64,000 nt of DNA from Sphingomonas folli (GCF_019429525.1 NZ_JAHXZL010000003.1:62001-126000), one strand, 5' to 3'; numbered from the stretch's first letter, positions 53,670 to 63,181 are shown. Translations and numbers: made by a program. The notes: generated by a model from the letters alone, not told the origin.

Positions 53670-54787
53670 CGCCGCGCCTCGGCCAGCGCGTCGGCGAGCG
53701 AGTCGATCTCGGCCGCGCCGACATGGAGCGTCAGCGACAGCCGCAATCGCGCACTGCCCGCGGGGACCGTCGGCGGCCGGATCGCGCGCACGTCGAAGCC
53801 CCTCTGCTGCATCGCCGCGGCTAGGTCGAGCGCGGCGCGGTCGTCGCCGATCAGCAGCGGCATGACCTGCGTGCCCGTCACGGTCGCACCGAGCGCGTGA
53901 AGTCGCGCGCCCGCGTGCGCCACCAGCGCGTGGAGCCGCGCGCGGCGCTCGGGCTCGTCGGCGAGGATCGCCAGCGCGGCGCGCGCCACCGCGGCGGCGA
54001 GCGGGGCGGGCGCGGTCGAGAAGATGAAGGGCCGCGCGCGCGCCACCAGGAAGTCGCGCACCAGCCGCGATGAACAGACCAGCGCGCCCTCGCAGCCGAG
54101 CGCCTTGCCGAAGGTCTTGAGCGTGATGACGTTGTCGCGCCCGTCGAGCGACTCGGCGAGGCCACGCCCCCGGTCGCCCCACACGCCGGTGGCGTGCGCC
54201 TCGTCGATCACGAGGATCGCGTCGTGTTGCTCGGCGACGGCGGCGAGATCGGCGAGCGGGGCGCGGTCGCCGTCCATGCTGTACAGGCTCTCCACCGCGA
54301 TCCAGGGCGTGCCGGTGCCGCCGCGCGCGCGCCACCCCGCGATCGTCGCCGCTACCGCACCCGCGTCATTGTGCGCGGCCGCTACCGTCTCCGCGCGGCC
54401 CAGTCGCATCCCGTCGTGCGCGCTGGCATGGACGAGCGTGTCGTACACCACTAGGTCGCCCGCCTGCGGCAGCGCCGCGAACAGCGCGCAATTGGCGGCA
54501 TAGCCGCTGCCGAAGAACAGCGCGGCGGCGCTGCCGAAGAAGCGTGCGCCCTCCTGCTCCAGTGCCTCGTGCTCGGGATCGTTGCCGCGCAGCAGCCGCG
54601 AGCCGCCCGAGCCGAGCGCCACGCCGCGCTCCAACGCCGCCGCCGCCGCCTCGCGCAGGCGCGGCGAGGAGGCGAGCGCGAGATAGTCGTTCGAGGAAAA
54701 GTCGATGCCGCGGCGCGGCGCGAGCGTGCGGAGGCGGTCGCGCGCGGCGAGGTCGGCGAGATGGTCACGGTGCGAAGCGAGCTGCAT
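53666..54787 (-). CDS. bioF: 8-amino-7-oxononanoate synthase
   Basis: A 373-residue alpha-oxoamine synthase. [69 protein letters not shown] (PLP Asp/His) and [14 protein letters not shown] (catalytic Lys) are clear. It condenses pimeloyl-ACP and alanine. It is the first gene of the bioF-bioD-bioA unit. Start ATG 54787; a longer in-frame extension upstream is a shadow. bioB and bioC are not in the window. Confidence 0.95.
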   Translation of the reverse strand: MQLASHRDHLADLAARDRLRTLAPRRGIDFSSNDYLALASSPRLREAAAAALERGVALGSGGSRLLRGNDPEHEALEQEGARFFGSAAALFFGSGYAANCALFAALPQAGDLVVYDTLVHASAHDGMRLGRAETVAAAHNDAGAVAATIAGWRARGGTGTPWIAVESLYSMDGDRAPLADLAAVAEQHDAILVIDEAHATGVWGDRGRGLAESLDGRDNVITLKTFGKALGCEGALVCSSRLVRDFLVARARPFIFSTAPAPLAAAVARAALAILADEPERRARLHALVAHAGARLHALGATVTGTQVMPLLIGDDRAALDLAAAMQQRGFDVRAIRPPTVPAGSARLRLSLTLHVGAAEIDSLADALAEARR

Positions 54788-54892
54788 CGCGGCGCCTATA
54801 GGTCGCCGCGGCGGGCAAAGGCCAGCCGGCGCGGCGAGCCGAGGCTGCGGCGGGGCGCGGCACGACGACGCGCGCGCGACGTTCTGTCCGAC

Positions 54893-55708
54893 ATGACACG
54901 ACGCTCTTATTCCGCCGCCGCGCCGGCGCTCGCCGCGGTCGCCGTCGCGGGTGCGCTGGCCGGCTATGTCTACGCCAGCCGGCGCCCCGCTGCCGCGACC
55001 TATCCGCCGCTCGACGTACCCAAGCCCTTCGCGGACGATGTCTGGCTGGTCGACAGCGGGCCCATCCACGCCGGCGGCCTGACGCTGCCCGTGCGCATGA
55101 CGGTGATCCGGCTCGCCGACGGTGCGCTGCTGCTCCACTCGCCCACGCCCTACACCCCCGCGCTGGCGGCGGCGCTGGAGGCGCTCGGGCCGATACAGCA
55201 CCTGGTCGCACCCAATGTGGCGCACTGGACCTATCTGCCGCGCTGGCAGCGCGCTTTCCCACGCGCCACCCTGTGGGCGGCGCCCGGCCTCGCCGAGCGC
55301 GCCCAGGTGCGCCGCGCCGGGCTGCGGATCGACGCGGTGCTCGGCGCGGCGCCGCCGGCCGCATGGGCCGGCGCGATCGACCAGGGCGTGGTCGAGGGCG
55401 GCGCCGGCTTCCGCGAGGTCTGGTTCGTCCACCGCGCGAGCCGCACCCTGGTGCTGACCGACCTGCTGCAGAACCTCGCGGCCGAGCGGCTGCCCGCGAT
55501 CACCGCGCTGGTGGCGCGGGCCACTCGCGGCACCGCCGGCACCACTCCGCTCTACCTCCGCGCGGCGCTGCGGCTCGGCGGCGAGCCGATGCGCGCGGCG
55601 ATCCGCGCGATGGTGGCGCTGGCGCCCGAGCGCGTGGTGATGGCGCACGGCGCGCCCTTCGACAGCGGCGGTGCGGCGCGGCTGCGACGCGCCTTCGCCT
55701 GGGTCTGA
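54893..55708 (+). CDS. DUF4336 domain protein
   Basis: A 271-residue protein with an N-terminal helix (about residues 5-27). The DUF4336 core has VWLVDSGPIHAGGLTLPVRM, ALLLHSPTPYTPAL and HLVAPNVAHWTYLPRWQRAF, followed by VWFVHRASRTLVLTDLLQNL. The domain is related to metallo-hydrolase (beta-lactamase-like) folds, but the metal ligands are largely absent or altered. Function unknown. It is divergent from bioF and convergent with the alcohol dehydrogenase. Confidence 0.78.
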   Translation: MTRRSYSAAAPALAAVAVAGALAGYVYASRRPAAATYPPLDVPKPFADDVWLVDSGPIHAGGLTLPVRMTVIRLADGALLLHSPTPYTPALAAALEALGPIQHLVAPNVAHWTYLPRWQRAFPRATLWAAPGLAERAQVRRAGLRIDAVLGAAPPAAWAGAIDQGVVEGGAGFREVWFVHRASRTLVLTDLLQNLAAERLPAITALVARATRGTAGTTPLYLRAALRLGGEPMRAAIRAMVALAPERVVMAHGAPFDSGGAARLRRAFAWV

Positions 55709-55716
55709 GCGGCCGA

Positions 55717-56730
55717 TCAGTCGAAGCGGACGATCGCCTTGAGCACCGCGTCGGCCGCGTCGATCAGTTCGGGCAGGCGCCGCGGCAGGTCCGGCGCGTC
55801 GATGCTGTGGGTGTGGAGCGCCCCGGTCGCGATCGTGCCGTCGCGGATCGCCGCGATGACGCGCGCGAAATCGGCGGCGAGCGCGTTGCGGCTGGCGATC
55901 AGGGTCGTCTCGCGCTTGTGGAACTCGGGGTCGGCGAAGACCAGGTCGCCTTTGACCACGCTCACCAGCACGTAGCTGCCGCCGTGCGCGACCTGCTGGA
56001 GCCCGTCGCGCATCGCGGCGAGATTGCCGGTCGCGTCGAACACGGTCTCGAAGAAGTCGCCGCCGGTCATCGCCGCGAAGCGCGCCTGCGCGTCGTCGTC
56101 GGCGAGCACCAGCGAGTCGAAGCCGAAATCGCGCGCGGCGCGATCCAGCCGCGGCTGACGCGAGTCGCACAGCGTCACCGCGGCGCCGTCGAGCCGGGCG
56201 AAGAGCGCGGTACCGAGCCCGATCGGCCCCGCGCCCTTCACCAGCGCCCGGCTGCCCGGCCGGAGCCGCGCGCGCGCCACCGCGTGCGCGCCGATCGCGA
56301 GGAACTCGACCATCGCCGCCTGCTCGGGCGTGAGGCCGGTGGCGTCGATCGCGGCGCGCTCGGGCACCGCGATCAGCTCGGCCATGCCGCCGTCGGTATG
56401 GACGCCGAGCACCGCCACGTTGGCGCAGCAATTGGGCTTGTCGGCGCGACAGGCGACGCAGTGGCCGCAGGCGAGATAGGGGTTGATCGTCACCGCCTGT
56501 CCGGGATGGAAGGCCGAGCCTGCCGGCGCCTCGACGATCTCGCCGGCCAGCTCATGCCCCATCACGCGCGGGTAGCTGAGGAAGGGCTGATCGCCCGCGT
56601 AGATGTGGTAGTCGGTGCCGCATAGGCCGACGCGCCGGATCCGGACCAGCAGCTCGTCGCCCGCGCGTGCCGGCGGGTCACGCTCGGCGACGCGCAGCGC
56701 GAGCGGTTCGTCGCAGATGATCGTCAGCAC
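55717..56730 (-). CDS. Zinc-dependent alcohol/polyol dehydrogenase
   Basis: A 337-residue medium-chain dehydrogenase. Catalytic zinc ligands lie in GLCGTDYH (Cys) and MGHELAGE (His, Glu). The structural zinc Cys cluster is CGHCVACRADKPNCC, and the NAD loop is GAGPIGLGTALFA. The family resembles L-idonate/galactonate or sorbitol dehydrogenases, so a sugar or polyol substrate is likely. The GTG start at 56730 is preferred, as AGGAAG lies 9 bases upstream and it begins MLTIICDEP as in relatives. It lies downstream of IclR and the glycosidases, probably to metabolise a released sugar. Confidence 0.87.
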   Translation of the reverse strand: MLTIICDEPLALRVAERDPPARAGDELLVRIRRVGLCGTDYHIYAGDQPFLSYPRVMGHELAGEIVEAPAGSAFHPGQAVTINPYLACGHCVACRADKPNCCANVAVLGVHTDGGMAELIAVPERAAIDATGLTPEQAAMVEFLAIGAHAVARARLRPGSRALVKGAGPIGLGTALFARLDGAAVTLCDSRQPRLDRAARDFGFDSLVLADDDAQARFAAMTGGDFFETVFDATGNLAAMRDGLQQVAHGGSYVLVSVVKGDLVFADPEFHKRETTLIASRNALAADFARVIAAIRDGTIATGALHTHSIDAPDLPRRLPELIDAADAVLKAIVRFD

Positions 56731-56800
56731 GGCGCCAGTCTTCCTCATAGGGCCACGGTCTTGCACCTATGAAATACTGCTCACGCTCATGCAATCGCTA

Positions 56801-57577
56801 TCATGTGCCGGACGATCCGAGCGTCGCCGAGATGTCGCCGGCGGCCGTCTGGAGCAGCGCGCGCGCCGCATCTAGGTCGACCGTCTGCGACCCGTCGATC
56901 AGCCGCAGGAAGGGGATCGTCAGCGCGGCGGCGACCAGACCGTCGAAGCCGAACACCGGATAGCTGATGTCGGTCACCCCCAGCGTGATCGGGCTCTTGC
57001 GCTGTGCGTGCCCGGCCTTGCGGATCAGTCCCAGCTGGCGGTCGAGTCCGGCGCGATCGAGCGGCGCGCCATCCTCCGCCGCGCGGGCGATCGCGGCCAG
57101 CCGCACCTCCTCGGGGCTGAAGGCCAGCAGGACCTTGCCCGAGCAGCTGCCGATCAGCTCCACGGCAGCGCCGAGCCGGAGCGCGAACCCGCGTGTGCCG
57201 GGATTATGCTCCCGCGCGATGACGAGGCCGCTGCCCTCGTTGAGGACCACGAGATGGCACGACTGGCCGGTGTCGACCGCCAGGCGCCGCATCACCGGGC
57301 GCGCCGCGTCGACGAGGTTCTCCGCCGGGGTGGAACGATAGGCCAGGTCGAGCAGCTTGTACGCCACCGAGTAGCGGTCGTCCTTGGGCGACTTACGAAG
57401 GTACCCGAGCTGCTCGACGACGACGACGATGCGGAAGAGCTCCCCCACCGACCGCTCCAGCAGGACCGCCATCTCGCTCACCAGCAGCCCGCCCGGATAG
57501 GATTCGAGCAGTTCCAGGACCTCGAACGCTTTCTCGACCGCCGGCGCCGCGTAGGTCGTCTTTGTCCCCGATGCCAC
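56801..57577 (-). CDS. IclR family transcriptional regulator
   Basis: A 258-residue regulator. The winged HTH (about 10-75) has AVEKAFEVLELLESYPGG and SEMAVLLERSVGELFRIVVV. The ligand domain has TGQSCHLVVLNEGSGLVIA and SCSGKVLLAF. The start GTG 57577 is preferred because CGAGGG lies upstream; ATG 57649 is also possible. It probably controls the neighbouring fucosidase, galactosidase and dehydrogenase. A TATGATAACATA palindrome lies ahead of the fucosidase. Confidence 0.88.
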   Translation of the reverse strand: MASGTKTTYAAPAVEKAFEVLELLESYPGGLLVSEMAVLLERSVGELFRIVVVVEQLGYLRKSPKDDRYSVAYKLLDLAYRSTPAENLVDAARPVMRRLAVDTGQSCHLVVLNEGSGLVIAREHNPGTRGFALRLGAAVELIGSCSGKVLLAFSPEEVRLAAIARAAEDGAPLDRAGLDRQLGLIRKAGHAQRKSPITLGVTDISYPVFGFDGLVAAALTIPFLRLIDGSQTVDLDAARALLQTAAGDISATLGSSGT

Positions 57578-57629
57578 TCGCCCACCCTCGCCCAGACTCT
57601 CGGCGTCATGAGAAAGCGCGATGCGGCTG

Positions 57630-57758
57630 TCAAATGCGACCATGGGCACGCGCCGGGGCGGCGAGGAACTGGTCGTGGCGGGGCAGCGTCGCCACGCCGC
57701 GTTCGATCACCGCGCGCATCCTCGCCAGCGACTCACGCGCGACGTCATCAACGGGATT
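57630..57758 (-). pseudogene. Coding-like fragment upstream of IclR, possible gene remnant
   Basis: A 42-codon open stretch with strongly GC-rich third positions reads NPVDDVARESLARMRAVIER then GVATLPRHDQFL and ends at a TGA, in a frame other than IclR. Its amphipathic helical character looks like the C-terminus of a real protein, but it has an in-frame stop just upstream (57759-57761). I cannot name the family. It could be the decayed end of an enzyme gene of the fucose cluster. Confidence 0.3.
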
Positions 57759-57899
57759 TCATCCCCGTCGCGAGCCACACCTGGCTCCGCACCTGCGGCG
57801 ATCCTTCCCGCAAAGCACCAGCGAAGCAAAGTTCGTCGGCCAGAATGGCCTTGCTCACTCCCGTCGATCGGGGTTGCCAAATGAAAGCTCGCTTGCAAG

Positions 57900-57911
57900 T
57901 ATGATAACATA
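57900..57911. promoter_or_regulatory. 12-bp inverted repeat TATGATAACATA before the fucosidase gene
   Basis: TATG and CATA arms flank ATAA. It sits 22 bases before the fucosidase start in an AT-rich patch, so it may be a regulator site or part of the promoter. The IclR neighbour is the obvious candidate. Weak evidence. Confidence 0.3.
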
Positions 57912-57932
57912 ACGGGTGCCGGGGAGAGCGAG

Positions 57933-59486
57933 ATGATCGGACTGAGCAGGCGAGATCTGGTGACGGCCTCGTTGGGGGCGACGGTCGCGGCGAGCACCGC
58001 GCGGGCGACACCGCCCGCGGATCCGCCGCCGCACCCCGATCTCGCGCCGATCACTCCCGGCCGATTCCAGCCGACGGTCGAGTCACTGCTCGGCTATCAG
58101 GCGCCCGACTGGTTCCGCGACGCGAAGTTCGGTATCTGGGCGCACTGGGGCCCGCAGGCGGTGCCGCGCCAGGGCGACTGGTACGCGCGCTTCATGTACT
58201 GCCCCGGCCACCCGCATTACGCGCATCATCTGAAGACCTACGGCCACCCATCCGAGTTCGGTTACAAGGACATCATCCCGCTGTGGACCGCGGACAAGTT
58301 CGATCCCGAGGCGCTGATGACCCGCTACGCCGCGGCGGGCGCGCGATATTTCGTGTCGATGGGCGTCCACCACGATAATTTCGACCTCTGGCGCTCGAAG
58401 CACCAGCGCTGGAACGCCACGATGATGGGACCGAAGCGCGACATCGTCGGCGCCTGGCGCGACGCGGCGCGGCGCCGCGGGCTGCGGTTCGGCGTCTCCG
58501 AGCATCTCGGCGCCAGCTACAATTGGTGGTACCCCAACCATCTATACGACCAGTTCTGGCCCAAGCTCGGCGTCAGCTACGACGGCGCCGACCCGCGCTA
58601 CGCCGACCTCTACCACGACAATCGCGACGAGCCGTTCCTCGACAAGCCCGGCACCTGGTACACCAAGAACCCCGCCTATCACGCGCACTGGTACAAGCGG
58701 ATCCGCGACCTCGTCGACAGCTACCAGCCCGACCTGCTCTATTCCGACGGCGGCCTGCCGTTCGGCACGGTGGGGCGATCGCTGGTGGCGCACCTCTACA
58801 ACAGCAGCATCGCGCGCCATGGCCGGCTCGACGCGGTCTACGCCTCGAAGGATCTCGGCTCGGGCGAGTTCCACCGCGAATGGGGCGTGCAGGACGTCGA
58901 GCGCGGCGTGCTCAAGGGGATCAATCCCTTCCCGTGGCAGACCGACACGTCGAACGGCGACTGGTTCGAGAAGGAGGACGATCGCTACAAGACCCCCGCA
59001 CAGGTGATCGCGATGCTGGCCGACATCGTCAGCAAGAACGGCAACCTGCTGCTCAACGTCGCGCTGCGCGCCGACGGCAGCCTGCCGCCTGCGTCGTCCG
59101 AGCTGCTCGACGAGCTCGCCGCCTGGATGCCGATCAACGGCGAGGCGATCCACGCCACGCGACCGTGGAAGATCTACGGCGAGGGACCGACCGAGGCCGC
59201 GGCGGGCAATTTCAAGGAGAGCGGCGACTATGTCGCGCAGGACATCCGCTTCACCGCGCGGCGCGACCGGCTCTACGCGATCACCCTGGGCGCACCGCGC
59301 GGCGAGGTGGCGATCGCCTCGCTCGCAGCGGGCAACCCGCACGAGCCGCGCCGCGTGCGCCGGGTGCGGCTCCTCGGCGGCCCGGGGAGCCTCGCGTTCC
59401 GCCAGACCGACGCGGCGCTGCTGATCACCTGCCCCGAGCGACTGCCGACGCGTCACGCCAGCGCGTTCGAGATCAGCTTCGCCTGA
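57933..59486 (+). CDS. Alpha-L-fucosidase, glycoside hydrolase family 29
   Basis: A 517-residue enzyme with a Tat-type signal (LSRRDLVTASLGATVAASTA). The GH29 core has WFRDAKFGIWAHWGPQAVPR, FVSMGVHHDNFDLWRS, GVSEHLGASYNWW and DLLYSDGGLPFG; the nucleophile is D272. It removes terminal fucose from glycans in the periplasm or outside. The acid/base residue cannot be fixed by eye. It is the first gene of a pair with GH42 beta-galactosidase, suggesting fucosylated galactosides such as xyloglucan side chains as target. Confidence 0.92.
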   Translation: MIGLSRRDLVTASLGATVAASTARATPPADPPPHPDLAPITPGRFQPTVESLLGYQAPDWFRDAKFGIWAHWGPQAVPRQGDWYARFMYCPGHPHYAHHLKTYGHPSEFGYKDIIPLWTADKFDPEALMTRYAAAGARYFVSMGVHHDNFDLWRSKHQRWNATMMGPKRDIVGAWRDAARRRGLRFGVSEHLGASYNWWYPNHLYDQFWPKLGVSYDGADPRYADLYHDNRDEPFLDKPGTWYTKNPAYHAHWYKRIRDLVDSYQPDLLYSDGGLPFGTVGRSLVAHLYNSSIARHGRLDAVYASKDLGSGEFHREWGVQDVERGVLKGINPFPWQTDTSNGDWFEKEDDRYKTPAQVIAMLADIVSKNGNLLLNVALRADGSLPPASSELLDELAAWMPINGEAIHATRPWKIYGEGPTEAAAGNFKESGDYVAQDIRFTARRDRLYAITLGAPRGEVAIASLAAGNPHEPRRVRRVRLLGGPGSLAFRQTDAALLITCPERLPTRHASAFEISFA

Positions 59487-59511
59487 TCGTCCGAATAGCT
59501 ACCGTCACTGG

Positions 59512-61590
59512 ATGTCGCCGCTCATGCCGCTGAAGCATATCGCCGCGCTCGCGCTCGTCTCCGCCCTGGTAGCGCCGGCCGGCGTCGCCCACGCGCAGCG
59601 CGAGGCCGCCTCCCCCGCCGCGGTGCGCACGCCCGAGCTGGACCGGCGGCTGTTCGTCGGCGCCTGCTACCAGCCGATCGACCGCTCGCCCGCGCAGATC
59701 GCCGCGGACATCGCGGTCATGAAGCGCGCCGGCTTCAATATGGTGCGGATGGGCGACCTCTCCTGGGACTCGTTCGAGCCGGCCGAGGGCCAGTATCGCC
59801 TCGAGTGGTTCGATCGCGTGCTCGACCAGATGCACGCCGCGGGGATCAAGGTGATCCTCGACGTGCCCGGCCTGCCCGCCCCCGGCTGGCTGCACCAGCG
59901 CTACCCCGGGGTCGACATCATCTCGCAGGACGGCGCGCGGCGACACGCCGCGACGCGCTACTGGGACGATCTCAGCGACCCCGATTACCGTCGCCGCGTC
60001 ACCGCGCTGGCGGAAGCGATGCTGACGCGCTGGGGCAAGCACCCGGCGGTGGTGGCGGTGGGCTATGACAATGAGGTGGGCAGCTCGCCGATGTCCTACT
60101 CGCCCGGGGTCAAGCAGCGCTTCACCGCCTGGCTGAAGCAGCGCTACGGCACGATCGAGGCGCTCAACGCCGCCTGGGCGACGCAGCGCTGGTCGCGCCG
60201 CATCGCCGACTGGGACTCGATCGACCTGCCCTACGGCGAGGGCCCCGGTCCGAACGAGCGCAACCTCGACCTGCACCGCTTCTGGTCCGAGCAGACGATC
60301 GCGGCGCTGAGCGAGATCGACGCGGTGCGCGCGCGCGTCGCGCCGCAGCTGCCCGCCATCTCCAACCTGTGGCCCGAGGCGGGCGACAAGGGCTTCGACT
60401 ATCTGCGCAGTTGGGAACGTTACGCCACGTTCGGCGCGCTCGGCTTCTATCCCGGCGACCCGCTGGGGGCGGCGTTTCAGGTCATGATGATGCGCGCGGG
60501 CAGTCCGCGGCCGGTGTGGTTCAACGAGTTCACCGCGGGCGGCGGCGGCGACTATGGCACGCCGGGGCGCTCGCGCATGTGGGCCTATTTCGGGCTGCTC
60601 ACCTACGCCCAGACGTTCCTCGCCTGGACCTTCAACTCGCATCTCGGCGGCGAGGAGCAGTCGCTGTTCGGGCTGCTCGACCATGACGATCGGCCGTCGT
60701 GGAAAGTCGACGAGTTCGCGCGCGTCGCGACCGAGTTCCGCAAGGTGCAGACGCTCGGCTTTCCGCGCCAGGACACGCCACCGGTGGCGATCGGCTACTC
60801 CTTCCAGACCAACTGGCTGCTCACCCCGCCGCCGGGGCCGAACACGATGAAGCAGTATTTCGTCGGCAACTATCAGGAGCAGGCGAAAGCGGCGTTCCAG
60901 CCTCTGTTCGAGGACAATATCGACGCCGCGGTGATCGACGTCGCGCACGACCCGATCGATCGCTACAAGCTCGTCGTCCTACCCAGCGCCTATGTCATGG
61001 ACGCGCCCACCGCGGACGCGGTGCGCCGCTACGTCGAGCGCGGCGGCACCGTGGTGATGACCGGCTATTCCGCCAAGGCCGACGTCACCGGCCAGTGGTT
61101 CGGCACGCCGCTGCCCGGCCGGCTGAGCGACGTCTTCGGGCTGCGCACCAACGCTTTCTACCGCGCCGCCGCGCCGCTTCGCGTCGCGTTCGCGGGACAG
61201 GAACTGACCGGCACGGACCCCTATTACGAGGTGCTCGAGCCGGGCAGCGCGCGCGTGCTGGCGCGTTTCAGCGGCGTGCCGGGCGACCCGGCGGCGATCA
61301 CCGTCAACCGCTTCGGCAAGGGGCGCGCGATCTACCTGGCCACCGCTCCCCAGGCCACGCTGCTCGGGCCGCTGCTTCGGTCACTCTACGCCGAGCTGGG
61401 GATCGCGCGCGGCCCGGTCACGCCACCCGGCGTGGTGGCACGTGCCGTCGGCGGTCGCACCTTATACGTGAACACGCGCGACGAACCGACCACCGTGTCG
61501 CTGCCGCGAGCGGGTCGCGACCTGCTGACGGGAGAGACCGTGAGTGGAACGCACACACTCCCCGGCTACGCGGTGGCGCTGGTCGAATGA
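59512..61590 (+). CDS. Beta-galactosidase, glycoside hydrolase family 42-like, exported
   Basis: A 692-residue enzyme with a signal peptide (LVSALVAPAGVAHA). The catalytic TIM barrel has ACYQPIDRSPAQIAADIAVM, MGDLSWDSFEPAEGQY, VAVGYDNEVGS with acid/base E188 and PVWFNEFTAGG with probable nucleophile E339. A beta-galactosidase trimerisation-like domain follows (about 400-600), and then a beta-sandwich end. It starts 25 bases after the fucosidase stop and is probably in one transcript. ATG 59524 is an alternative start. Confidence 0.9.
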   Translation: MSPLMPLKHIAALALVSALVAPAGVAHAQREAASPAAVRTPELDRRLFVGACYQPIDRSPAQIAADIAVMKRAGFNMVRMGDLSWDSFEPAEGQYRLEWFDRVLDQMHAAGIKVILDVPGLPAPGWLHQRYPGVDIISQDGARRHAATRYWDDLSDPDYRRRVTALAEAMLTRWGKHPAVVAVGYDNEVGSSPMSYSPGVKQRFTAWLKQRYGTIEALNAAWATQRWSRRIADWDSIDLPYGEGPGPNERNLDLHRFWSEQTIAALSEIDAVRARVAPQLPAISNLWPEAGDKGFDYLRSWERYATFGALGFYPGDPLGAAFQVMMMRAGSPRPVWFNEFTAGGGGDYGTPGRSRMWAYFGLLTYAQTFLAWTFNSHLGGEEQSLFGLLDHDDRPSWKVDEFARVATEFRKVQTLGFPRQDTPPVAIGYSFQTNWLLTPPPGPNTMKQYFVGNYQEQAKAAFQPLFEDNIDAAVIDVAHDPIDRYKLVVLPSAYVMDAPTADAVRRYVERGGTVVMTGYSAKADVTGQWFGTPLPGRLSDVFGLRTNAFYRAAAPLRVAFAGQELTGTDPYYEVLEPGSARVLARFSGVPGDPAAITVNRFGKGRAIYLATAPQATLLGPLLRSLYAELGIARGPVTPPGVVARAVGGRTLYVNTRDEPTTVSLPRAGRDLLTGETVSGTHTLPGYAVALVE

Positions 61591-61648
61591 GCGACCGGCC
61601 GGTCGGGCTCGACCGTCCTGTCGAAGGCGCGCGGGGGCGCGCTCGCGT

Positions 61649-63181
61649 TCAATAGGCGCGACCGACCAGCACGCGCTCCGCCGCCGCCGCGCCGGTGAAG
61701 ACACAGATACCGTCCGCCGGCGCCTGATCGCTCGGGGCGTTGCGCAGCGTCAGCTTGAGAGCCTTCAGTTTCTCCACCACCGCCTCGAGCGCGGCGCCGG
61801 TGGGGCGCGCCCATTGCACCTCGAGCCAGCCCGGGTTGCGCGCGTCGGCCGAGAAATGCGCCTCGACCGCGGCCCAGTCGGCCGCCGGGGTGATCCCCGC
61901 GCGCAGCCGCGCGGCCGCCTCGTCGTACAGCGCGCGCTGGATCGTCTCGAGCAGCGCGGGCGCCTCGGCGGCGAAGGCGTCACGCGCGGTACCGACACTG
62001 TCGAGCTTGCCGTCGGCGCGATACAGCCGGTCGCGCCGGATCACCGACACGGCACCCGCGGCCATGTCGCGCCCGCCCACCTCGATCACCAGCGGCGCGC
62101 CCTTCTTCACCCAGCCCCAGCGCTTGGTGGTGGACTTCACCGGCTTCAGGTCGAGCAGCGCGCGCAGCGGCTCGCCGAACGCGCTCCGGCGCGCGAGCGC
62201 CTGCTGCAGCTCACGGCAATAGGCCACCAGCGCCTCGTCCTCGGGCGAGTCGCGCAGCATCGGCACGATCACCACCTGCCAGGGCGCGACGCGCGGCGGC
62301 ACGCGCATCCCATCGTCGTCGCCGTGCACCATGATCAGCGCGCCGATCGTACGGGTCGACACGCCCCAGCTGGTCGTGTTGGCGAGTTCGAGCTCGCCCG
62401 CGTTGTTCTGAAAGCGGATGTTCTGCGCGCTGGCGAAATTCGTGCCGAGGAAATGCGAGGTGCCCGCCTGGAGCGCCTTGCCGTCCTGCATCATCGCCTC
62501 GATGGAATAGGTCGCGACCGCGCCGGGAAAACGCTCGTTCTCGGGCTTCTCGCCCGCCACCACGGGCAGCGCGAGGTCGCTCTCGGCGAAGTCGCGATAG
62601 ACCTCGAGCATGCGCAGCGTCTCCTCGCGCGCCTCGGCGGCCGAGGCATGCGCGGTATGCCCCTCCTGCCACAGGAACTCGGCGGTGCGCAGGAACATGC
62701 GCGTGCGCATCTCCCAGCGGACGACATTCGCCCATTGGTTGATCAGCACCGGCAGGTCGCGCCACGATTGCACCCAGCGCGCGAAGGCGTGGCCGATCAC
62801 CGTCTCCGAGGTGGGACGAACCACCAGCGGTTCCTCCAACTTCGCCTCGGGATCGGGCACCAGCCCGCCCTTGCCGTCGGCGATCAGGCGGTGGTGGGTG
62901 ACGACCGCCATCTCCTTGGCGAAGCCCTCGACGTGCGCCGCCTCCTGCTCGAAATAGGAGAGCGGGATGAACACGGGGAAATAGCAGTTCTCGTGGCCGG
63001 TCGCCTTGATGCGATCGTCGAGCAGGCGCTGGATCCGCTCCCAGATGCCATAGCCCCACGGCCGGATCACCATGCAGCCGCGCACGCCCGATTCCTCGGC
63101 CATGTCCGCCTCGGCGATGACGGACTGGTACCAGGCGGCGAAATCGGCCTCGCGCGTGACGGAGAGAGCGTGCTTGATCAT
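61649..63181 (-). CDS. proS: Prolyl-tRNA synthetase, archaeal/eukaryotic-like (type 3)
   Basis: A 510-residue class II synthetase. Motif 2 region WANVVRWEMRTRMFLRTAEF, RPTSETVIGHAFARW (motif 1-2 region) and motif 3-like TTSWGVSTRTIGALIMVHGD are present. It lacks the editing insert of enteric ProRS. The C-terminal domain ends in GRAY, the terminal Tyr of this type. Only one Cys remains in the last ~80 residues, so the zinc site is lost. The start is ATG 63181 (IKHALSVTREADF). It charges tRNA-Pro in translation. Confidence 0.9.
   Translation of the reverse strand: MIKHALSVTREADFAAWYQSVIAEADMAEESGVRGCMVIRPWGYGIWERIQRLLDDRIKATGHENCYFPVFIPLSYFEQEAAHVEGFAKEMAVVTHHRLIADGKGGLVPDPEAKLEEPLVVRPTSETVIGHAFARWVQSWRDLPVLINQWANVVRWEMRTRMFLRTAEFLWQEGHTAHASAAEAREETLRMLEVYRDFAESDLALPVVAGEKPENERFPGAVATYSIEAMMQDGKALQAGTSHFLGTNFASAQNIRFQNNAGELELANTTSWGVSTRTIGALIMVHGDDDGMRVPPRVAPWQVVIVPMLRDSPEDEALVAYCRELQQALARRSAFGEPLRALLDLKPVKSTTKRWGWVKKGAPLVIEVGGRDMAAGAVSVIRRDRLYRADGKLDSVGTARDAFAAEAPALLETIQRALYDEAAARLRAGITPAADWAAVEAHFSADARNPGWLEVQWARPTGAALEAVVEKLKALKLTLRNAPSDQAPADGICVFTGAAAAERVLVGRAY

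Larger units (their letters stand above)
57578..57932. other. Divergent region of about 355 bases between IclR and fucosidase
   Basis: Holds the promoters of both genes and a short coding-like fragment (57630-57758). The fucosidase ribosome site is GGGGAGAG at 57921-57928. The 40 bases before it are AT-rich and include TATGATAACATA. Confidence 0.6.

Noticed and set aside
54788..56431. Upstream in-frame extension of the bioF frame
   Set aside because: The part before 54787 covers the DUF4336 and dehydrogenase genes and has no domain; BioF starts at the ATG at 54787.
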